DNA from: Sphingopyxis macrogoltabida
GTDB lineage: Bacteria; Pseudomonadota; Alphaproteobacteria; Sphingomonadales; Sphingomonadaceae
DNA: 64,000 nt
Assembly: GCF_001307295.1 (NCBI RefSeq)
Contig: NZ_CP012700.1
Span: 2,793,001 to 2,857,000 of the forward strand
Direction of reading: 5' to 3'
In this document: positions 18,712 through 24,763 of the stretch, piece after piece
Numbering within the stretch: position 1 is the stretch's first letter
How the letters are laid out: each line of letters opens with the position of its first letter
Program-made: the position numbers and the translations under genes
The notes under the pieces: model-generated
Databases searched by the model: none
Seen by the model: the letters and a program-made list of their open reading frames with translations, nothing else
Told to the model about the DNA's origin: nothing

Positions 18712-20382
18712 CCGACATTCCCCAAGTGGCCTGCCGCTTGACTTCAAGATCGCCTGATTTTGCTCGCTGGGCAAGCGTTTTTCGCCCCGAGCGGTGTCTG
18801 TCGTCGCGCAAACGGCCGAAGTCGGGTGGATCAAGCCTCGAACCCGCAGCATTCTGGCCCGGCAGAGCCGCTTTTCCGCGCGGCAGACGGACCTGTCCTG
18901 CCGCTTTCGTTCAGCTTGGGCATGGATCGTGGTCATGCGCATGACGGAGGCGTTCGAAGACGGCGGATGGCGGCAAGGACGGCCCGCACCATCGGGCCGG
19001 TGACGGCGACCTCGGCCAACTGGAAGGTAATGGCGCGGGCGTGGCGGACGACGCGGGCGCCGATCTTGATCAGCTTGAGTTGCAGGCTGGTCAACGACCA
19101 GTCCGCCATGGCCTCGGGCAGTTCGATGCAGCGCAGGAAGGTTGCCAGGTTGTAGGCCAGCGCGTGCAGTTGCAGCCGCACCTCGTTGTGCCGGAACTTC
19201 CGGCATGACAGCCGCGTCCAGCGAAAGGCATATTTGCCTTCCTTGATGTGCTGCTCTGCGGTGCCGCGCTGGTTGTAGAACCTCACCACCCAGTCTGGCT
19301 CCATCGGCAGGTTGGTGACGATGAAGCCGACTTTGGGGAACAGCTCGCCCGGATGCCATTCGATCTTGGCGATGACGCGGCGCGGCTTGTCCCAGGACGC
19401 CGCCTGATACTCGAAGTCCTCGAAGAACCGTTTGACCTTGGTCAGCGAAGGCCGTCCCACGGGCCGTGTCAGCCGATGCGCGATCTTCTCGCGCAAGACG
19501 GCGTTGGCGGGCAGACGGATGGCGTAGAAGAACCTGGCTTCTTCCAGCCGCATATAGATCGCGGGGATCGCGTAGGCAGCGTCGGCCCGGAAGAAGCGTC
19601 CACCAAGGTCGCGGCCAGCATATCGGGCAATGACGGGATCAAGGACATCCCGCCAGCCATCGGCGCTGTGGACATTGCCGTTACGCAGGGCGCAGCGCTC
19701 CAGCATGCCAAACTGGTTGAACAAGAAGATGGGGTGATAGCAGGTGCAGTCGAAATGCCCGTTCCAGGCAGCACCTTCCTGATCGCCGTGGGTGGGGCTG
19801 ACCGAGCTGTCCATGTCCAGCACGATGTATTTCAACCCGTTGCGGTCATGAAACCGGTCGATCCATTGGCCGTTCAGATCGGCCAGCGCCGCCCGGTTCG
19901 CGGCCAGAGCCAGCGTCTCGGTCTCGAACCGTCCCATCTGCGATGCCGAAGCAGCTTGCGCCTCGACGGCCCTGCCGCCAACGACCTGACGCATCACGGG
20001 ATCGAGGGCCAAGCGGTCGGCATCGTTCACATCCTCGTATCCGGCCAGTCGTCCGAACACCGATTGCCGGAACAATCCGTCAAGCCGATGGAGCGTGTTC
20101 TTCCCGGTGCGGCTGTCTCGCAGCGCCTCCGACGCCAGATTGGACAGGCCGAGCACGTCATCAAGCTCGCGCATCACCAGCAGGCCACCGTCTGAACTGA
20201 TCTGCGCACCACGGAACTCCAGACGCACACGGCGGTCGAAATCAACCCGATCTCCCCGCGCCAAGCCCGCACCCTCCAGGTGATCCATGAAACGCGCCCC
20301 TCGCAGCCGTCAACGCCATGATTTATATGCGAAATATCACGATTACGACAGCGAAATCAGCGACTTACTTGGAGAATGTGGG
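18712..20382 (-). mobile_element. IS1380-family element, copy 2 (complete, 1671 bp)
   Basis: Ends read ccgacattccccaagt on the left and, in reverse complement, cccacattctccaagt on the right. The pentamer atcaa flanks both sides (18707-18711 and 20383-20387), as expected for IS1380-type target duplications of 4-5 bp. The element lies inside the pegB2 signal-peptide coding region. The single transposase is on the minus strand, in the same direction as pegB2. Confidence 0.85.
18933..20288 (-). CDS. IS1380-family transposase
   Basis: A 451-residue DDE transposase that appears intact. It begins MDHLEGAGLARGD. Visible segments are SSDGGLLVMRELDD, VLDMDSSVSPTHGDQEGAAW (first catalytic Asp region), FFRADAAYAIPAIY (second Asp) and the late YNQRGTAEQHIKEGKYAF with the catalytic Glu of the Y-(2)-R-(3)-E-(6)-K type. 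About 70 codons longer than, but otherwise collinear with, what the partial copy at 1..485 shows. A very long minus-strand frame that runs antisense-register through it into pegB2 is an artefact. Confidence 0.9.
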   Translation of the reverse strand: MDHLEGAGLARGDRVDFDRRVRLEFRGAQISSDGGLLVMRELDDVLGLSNLASEALRDSRTGKNTLHRLDGLFRQSVFGRLAGYEDVNDADRLALDPVMRQVVGGRAVEAQAASASQMGRFETETLALAANRAALADLNGQWIDRFHDRNGLKYIVLDMDSSVSPTHGDQEGAAWNGHFDCTCYHPIFLFNQFGMLERCALRNGNVHSADGWRDVLDPVIARYAGRDLGGRFFRADAAYAIPAIYMRLEEARFFYAIRLPANAVLREKIAHRLTRPVGRPSLTKVKRFFEDFEYQAASWDKPRRVIAKIEWHPGELFPKVGFIVTNLPMEPDWVVRFYNQRGTAEQHIKEGKYAFRWTRLSCRKFRHNEVRLQLHALAYNLATFLRCIELPEAMADWSLTSLQLKLIKIGARVVRHARAITFQLAEVAVTGPMVRAVLAAIRRLRTPPSCA

Positions 20383-20462
20383 ATCAAAGCAAATCTTGAG
20401 GTTTTGCCCCAAAAATCAGATTGATCGCCCAAGTTTAGTTTGTTGTGATCGTTGTTGCTCAA

Positions 20463-20923
20463 GATACCCTCCTCAGGTGCCGCAAAATAATTTTGCTTAT
20501 TTCTATAGCTATCAGAGCACGTTCACGGAGGTATGATCATAATGATCAATTTTCGACAAATTCGATCTGCCACACATTCCAGTTGGAAAACCTAACACAA
20601 TGCCTTCGTGGCTTCGCCCCATTGCGCGTACTTCAACAGATTCACACCTTCAATCGGCTTAAATTGAGATATTGGTGCCGCCGTAAAGCCCTGCAAACAG
20701 CTAGAAATCGGCCAAGAGAAAGCTTGCAATGTCTTCAGCATAGTTGGCGATATCCTCGCGAGCAGCTCTGCATTCGTCTAAAGTTATTGCTGTCTCAAAG
20801 GTATTATTTTCCGGATATTCCATCTAGGTTGCGCGTGGGCGGTTTGGTCAGGCGTTGTTGAGATGCCACCCACAATGTACTTATGAGTCCCGGTCAAAGC
20901 CCCTTTAATCACTCGATAGCTTG
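20463..20923 (-). promoter_or_regulatory. Upstream region of pegB2 with palindromic site
   Basis: A 461-bp gap between lldD-like and pegB2 genes, AT-rich, with no credible gene. The ribosome site gaggagggtatc (minus strand) directly precedes the inferred TTG start. A perfect 15-base palindrome gcaaaataattttgc lies at 20482-20496, some 20 bases upstream of that start, and could be a repressor or activator site for the pegB2 transcript. The rest contains nothing I recognise. Confidence 0.4.
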
Positions 20924-22135
20924 CTAATGACCGGCATTTATCGAGCTTCTTGTTCGCAAATTATGAGGACCGAGCTCATCAAGACTTCTTATTCCCATCA
21001 GTTTCATATCTCGTTCTATTTCTGTCCTCATGTTTCCAAGGGCGCGTTCAACTCCAGCTTGGCCTGAGGCAGCCAATGCATACAGATAGAATCGTCCTCC
21101 TGATACCGCTTTTGCCCCCACGGAAAGCGCTTTTAGGACATGAGTGCCGCGCTGCACTCCTCCTTCACAGATCACATCAATCTTGTCTCCAACCGCATCA
21201 CAAATTTCTGCCAGCTGATCAAAAGGCGCACGAGCGCCGTCAAGTTGACGTCCACCATGATTGGAAACCATAATTCCTGTGCAACCAATTTCGACAGCTC
21301 GTAGCGCATCCTCAACACTCATGATGCCCTTCAAAGCGAATTGCCCTCCCCATTGGGAGCAGAGTTTTTCAGCGTCGTCCCAACCCATCGATTGGTCCAG
21401 CATAGTGGAGAAATAGTCTCCAACGGATACTGCCAAATTTGTGCCCTGTCCCACGTGACCAGATAAATGGGGCATGTCGAATTTCTCTTTCGTCAAGAAA
21501 TTCCAAGCCCACATCGGGTGGGAGGCAAAACTAGCCAAGGAAGATAGAGTCAGCTTTGGAGGAGACTTGAAGCCGGTGCGCAAGTCTCGTTCACGATTTC
21601 CTCCCGTTATTGTATCCACGGTTAAAGCCATGACCTCAAAATTTGCATCCCGTGCACGCTCCAAAAGTGTATCGTTAAGGTCGCGATCCTTGTGGAAATA
21701 AAACTGAAACATTTTGGGGCCCGATGCGATCGGGGCGATTTCTTCCGCTGAAACCGTTGCTAACGATGAGATCCCAAACATAGTGCCATATCTTGTCGCG
21801 GCTCTTGCAACAGCACGCTCTCCCTCATGATGGAACAAGCGCTGCAGCGCGGTTGGAGCACAATAGAAGGGCATGGCTAGTTTTTGCCCCATCACCTCGA
21901 CGCCCATATCAATTTGTTCGACGCCTCTTAGTACATTCGGAACCAAGTCCACGTCTTCAAATGCTGCGCTATTTCTGCGGTATGTCACTTCATCATCAGC
22001 AGCGCCATCAATGTAATGGAAGATGGGACTAGGGAGACGTTTTTTCGCTAATCGGCGGAAATCTTCAAAATTATGACAGTCTCTAAGGCGCAACTCAATA
22101 TTCCTTGATTTTGGCTCGCGTGTCAAAGCACCCAA
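20924..22135 (-). CDS. FMN-dependent alpha-hydroxy-acid oxidase/dehydrogenase (LldD/GlcO-like)
   Basis: A 403-residue TIM-barrel flavoenzyme of the lactate dehydrogenase/glycolate oxidase family. Visible are FHYIDGAADDEVTYRRN near the N-terminus with the conserved Tyr, the alpha-hydroxy-acid oxidase active-site motif SNHGGRQLDGA with catalytic His and substrate-binding Arg, KGIMSVEDA with the FMN-contacting Lys, and DVICEGGVQRGTHVLKALSVGA as the phosphate site. Family substrates are L-lactate, glycolate and mandelate. It is upstream of and parallel to pegB2, so it may process glycolate-like C2 units from PEG ether cleavage; that link is inference. The ATG is at 22135. Confidence 0.8.
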   Translation of the reverse strand: MGALTREPKSRNIELRLRDCHNFEDFRRLAKKRLPSPIFHYIDGAADDEVTYRRNSAAFEDVDLVPNVLRGVEQIDMGVEVMGQKLAMPFYCAPTALQRLFHHEGERAVARAATRYGTMFGISSLATVSAEEIAPIASGPKMFQFYFHKDRDLNDTLLERARDANFEVMALTVDTITGGNRERDLRTGFKSPPKLTLSSLASFASHPMWAWNFLTKEKFDMPHLSGHVGQGTNLAVSVGDYFSTMLDQSMGWDDAEKLCSQWGGQFALKGIMSVEDALRAVEIGCTGIMVSNHGGRQLDGARAPFDQLAEICDAVGDKIDVICEGGVQRGTHVLKALSVGAKAVSGGRFYLYALAASGQAGVERALGNMRTEIERDMKLMGIRSLDELGPHNLRTRSSINAGH

Positions 22136-22654
22136 CGTTTGTTAAGTGTCCTTTTTGCGGTTTCATTCTTTCGTCATCCTCGCGCATTACAAATTGTGAA
22201 AACCTGATTGGCATTCGACTGCTGGGGTTTCGGGCTTTGTTGCCTACACCTAAGAATATTGAAAAATGGCCAAATATTGAAATCTCTGCACTTATCACTC
22301 TACCCAAACTACCATGAGAGTCTTTGACGAATTGCTTCAATAATTGTCAGTTTGGTGCGGCCAGTCAGTCAACTTCGGGTGCGGTCCCATGCGAAAAATG
22401 ACGGATAACCGCCATTATGTGAAATGTCGGAAAGTGGGCCGCTAACAGAAGGACCGCTTTTGAAAAATCCAGGCGCCAAGCGGTCTCCGCGAGATCAAAT
22501 CCATATCTCTAGGACCGCTAGTCGAAAAGATTGAAATCGAAAGGGAAGTTTAGATCGTCTCCATAAGCAGAAGACGCCACTGCGACTCAAAGCCTCACCT
22601 TGCCTTTGAACTACTTAGCCACTAGTGTTCCACGAATGTTCTCGGAGGCAGATC
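22136..22654. other. Intergenic region upstream of lldD-like gene and DUF5131
   Basis: A 519-bp stretch between divergent genes. Its first part holds a short plus-strand frame (22105..22317) containing KCPFCGF, a CxxC that resembles half a zinc ribbon. The second Cys pair is missing, so I treat it as non-coding or a gene fragment. Repeat B begins at 22144. A ribosome site (cggaggcagatc) precedes the DUF5131 ATG at 22655. No promoter is convincing by eye. Confidence 0.4.
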
Positions 22655-22980
22655 ATGTCTGACAACAGCGCAATCGAATGGACCGACGCCACTTGGAACC
22701 CGGTGACGGGCTGCACGAAGATTAGTCGAGGCTGTGACAACTGCTACGCTGAAAGATTTTCTGAGCGGTTCCGTGGAGTTCCGGGCCATCCGTTCGAAAG
22801 CGGTTTCGACCTTACACTTAGACCTGCTCGGTTAGAACAGCCACTTGGCTGGCGACGTCCCCGAATGATCTTCGTCAACTCGATGTCAGACCTATGGCAC
22901 AAGTCAGTTCCGTTCGAATACGTCGATAGAGTTTTCGATACGATGGAGAAGGCCGATTGGCACGTTTATCAGCTCCTGTC
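22144..22980. repeat. Direct repeat B, copy 1 (837 bp)
   Basis: Recurs at 33264..34100 with a constant offset of 11120 and no difference at any place compared. It covers the upstream region and the first 108 or so codons of the DUF5131 gene. Copy 2 ends exactly at the left tip of the IS21 element and starts at the junction with repeat A, sharing only a single A there. Confidence 0.9.
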
Positions 22981-23404
22981 GAAGCGCAGCTCTCTCATGT
23001 CGAAGTACCTCCGAAAGCGGTATCGAGATCGGCCCTGCCCTCAACATATTTGGTGCGGGGTTTCAGTCGAGGATGCCCAAGCTAAAAGTCGAATTTTGCA
23101 CCTCCAAGGCTCGCAAGCGGGCGCGCGTTTCCTGTCGATTGAGCCATTGATCGGCCCGGTGGGAGAATTGGACCTCTTTAATATTGACTGGGTGATTGTG
23201 GGCGGAGAAAGCGGTCCGCGGGCAAGGCCAATCGATCCCCGTTGGGTTCGAGAGGTGCGAGACCAATGCATAGAGCAAGACGTCGCCTTCTTCTTCAAGC
23301 AATGGGGTGGGTTCAGGCCCAAGGACGGTGGAAGGAAACTCGACGGGCGAGAATGGAACGACTTCCCCCAAAAATTCAAGGCTGCGGTGGAGAATGCTGA
23401 CTAA
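22655..23404 (+). CDS. DUF5131 / phage Gp37-Gp68 family three-Cys protein
   Basis: A 249-residue protein of the Gp37/Gp68 family (PF07505), found on phages and mobile islands. The N-terminal motif IEWTDATWNPVTGCTKIS continues to GCDNCYAE and gives the three-Cys pattern C20, C27, C30, which resembles a metal or Fe-S site. Further family segments are FVNSMSDLWH, LLSKR, SIEPLIGP, VIVGGESGPRARP and FFKQWGG near the C-terminus. The ATG at 22655 is chosen for its ribosome site and because homology starts there. The stop overlaps the tcmP start (TAATG), so the two proteins are made together. Biochemical function unknown. Confidence 0.82.
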   Translation: MSDNSAIEWTDATWNPVTGCTKISRGCDNCYAERFSERFRGVPGHPFESGFDLTLRPARLEQPLGWRRPRMIFVNSMSDLWHKSVPFEYVDRVFDTMEKADWHVYQLLSKRSSLMSKYLRKRYRDRPCPQHIWCGVSVEDAQAKSRILHLQGSQAGARFLSIEPLIGPVGELDLFNIDWVIVGGESGPRARPIDPRWVREVRDQCIEQDVAFFFKQWGGFRPKDGGRKLDGREWNDFPQKFKAAVENAD

Positions 23405-24582
23405 TGGCTCAGCCTCCGGTGCTGCCGCGAGAGTACCACGATCGCGAGCAAACGTTCGTCAAGCACATTATCTTGCGAGGCTATTTGCAAAAAGTCGCTT
23501 ATAATATCCTCTCGGCGTGGGACGACTTCACATTCGTTGACGGTTTTTCAGGTCCTTGGGAGGCGAGGTCAGAAGAGTTTGCTGACACATCATTCGGCAT
23601 AGCGATCAGGGAGCTCCGAGAGGTTCGGGAGTCCTTCCGCCTTCGCGGAAAAACGAAGTGTTTGCGCTGTGTATTCGTGGAGAAGGAGGCGGAGCCCTTC
23701 GAACGCCTCAATGGCGCCGCTGGAGGCGCAGCGGACCTTCACGCCCGCGCCATCCACGGCACGTTTGAGGACAATATCCCGGAAGTCCGTCGTTACGTTG
23801 GCTCCTCATTTGCACTGACGTTTGTAGACCCAACCGGGTGGAGCATCGACCTCAGCCGCATCGCTCCACTCCTAAGACAACGGGGGGAGGTGCTCATCAA
23901 CTTCATGTACGAGCATTTCAAAAGGTTTGTGGAGGACGAACGTCCCGAAATACGCGCTTCGTATGACAAGCCCTTCGGCGGCTTGCCTTGGCGCAAGATG
24001 ATTGACGAAGAGATGTCCAACGGCCTTTCTAAGGAAGAGGCCATTCTGGAGGTCTTCAAAACCGCAGTGAAAGAGGTATGCGGTTTCGACTACGTCGCTA
24101 GCGCCCGCATTCGTCATCGCAAACTGGACAAGTCGCATTTTTATCTCGTCTACGGCACGCGGCACCAGAAGGGCTTGGAAGTATTCAGGCAAGTTGAACG
24201 CACAGCCCTTAGCGCAGAGGAGTTCTTCCGAATTGAAGCGAAGGACCGCGCAATCTCCGCGACTGGGCAACAAGGACTCTTCGAAGATTTGCCGCACAAT
24301 GCAGAAGAGACTGCAAAGGTTCATTGGCACGAGGAAGTGCGAAAGGCGCGCATGTGGAGCGAGCAATTTATTGGCGGGGAAGCTGTGGTTCTTTTTGAGG
24401 TGCTGGCAAGGCGCATCCAACAGCGCTTCTCTGTTACCCTTCCGGAGTTGAAAGACCTGCTGGTGGATATGAAGAATGAGGGGCTGATCGAGTTTGACGG
24501 CCTAACGGGCCAACAAAGAAAGCCACGCCCTGGCGTAACCGTCCGTCGAACCGAGAAGCTTGAAAACGCAGTGCAGAACTGA
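23404..24582 (+). CDS. tcmP: Three-Cys-motif partner protein TcmP
   Basis: A 392-residue homologue of TcmP, a family named for always occurring beside a three-Cys-motif protein, here the DUF5131 gene. Recognisable segments are FVKHIILRGYL, the glycine-containing FVDGFSGPWEAR strand-loop that looks like a nucleotide or SAM-type site, FVEKEAEPFERL, TFVDPTGWSIDL, ILINFMYE-like LINFMYEHFKRF, and a C-terminal winged-helix-like region (SVTLPELKDLLVDMKNEGLI). Start codon and stop of the upstream gene overlap. No catalytic activity is established to my knowledge. A methyltransferase-like Rossmann fold is my guess from the first 150 residues. Confidence 0.75.
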   Translation: MAQPPVLPREYHDREQTFVKHIILRGYLQKVAYNILSAWDDFTFVDGFSGPWEARSEEFADTSFGIAIRELREVRESFRLRGKTKCLRCVFVEKEAEPFERLNGAAGGAADLHARAIHGTFEDNIPEVRRYVGSSFALTFVDPTGWSIDLSRIAPLLRQRGEVLINFMYEHFKRFVEDERPEIRASYDKPFGGLPWRKMIDEEMSNGLSKEEAILEVFKTAVKEVCGFDYVASARIRHRKLDKSHFYLVYGTRHQKGLEVFRQVERTALSAEEFFRIEAKDRAISATGQQGLFEDLPHNAEETAKVHWHEEVRKARMWSEQFIGGEAVVLFEVLARRIQQRFSVTLPELKDLLVDMKNEGLIEFDGLTGQQRKPRPGVTVRRTEKLENAVQN

Positions 24583-24763
24583 CGCGATCCCAATCCTGGC
24601 GTTGCCCACTTCGCACAGTTTGTCGCAGTAGATCCTATAGCTGGTAGGCAGCTCGAATGCTCATCGCGCAAATTTGTTTGGTGGCTGCTTTCAGGCGGAG
24701 CCAATTGGCCTTGGAATGTCCGAAACTGAGGCGCAAGGCGGCCATTCTTGGGCCACCATCTCG

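Larger units (their letters stand above)
16036..20462 (-). pseudogene. pegB: TonB-dependent receptor PegB2, interrupted by IS1380 in the signal peptide
   Basis: An outer-membrane receptor for PEG, homologous to the fragment at 4052..5763. Removing IS1380 (18712..20382) and one 5-bp duplication restores one frame of about 916 residues. It starts TTG at 20462 behind gaggaggg and contains a signal peptide whose hydrophobic core (RFALIASALGYMGAPGIASA) is cut after residue 25. The downstream part holds the plug (IIVTATKREQSIVETPIAV, LRGPQGTLFGRNTSAGAL) and the barrel, ending LRGKF. The IS separates start codon and half the signal from the rest. Export-competent protein is unlikely unless an internal TTG or ATG is used. 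Confidence 0.82.

Noticed and set aside
16036..19359. A 1107-residue reading frame covering the receptor and beyond
   Set aside because: Its first 150 or more residues are an out-of-register reading of the IS1380 transposase; the true receptor start lies on the far side of the IS at 20462.
1..20382. The two IS1380 copies as ends of a composite transposon
   Set aside because: The copies differ at many positions, and copy 2 has a local 5-bp duplication on both sides, showing independent insertion.
22105..22317. Short plus-strand frame with KCPFCGF as a zinc-ribbon gene
   Set aside because: Only one Cys pair, no ribosome site, and the frame overlaps the 5' end of the alpha-hydroxy-acid oxidase gene.
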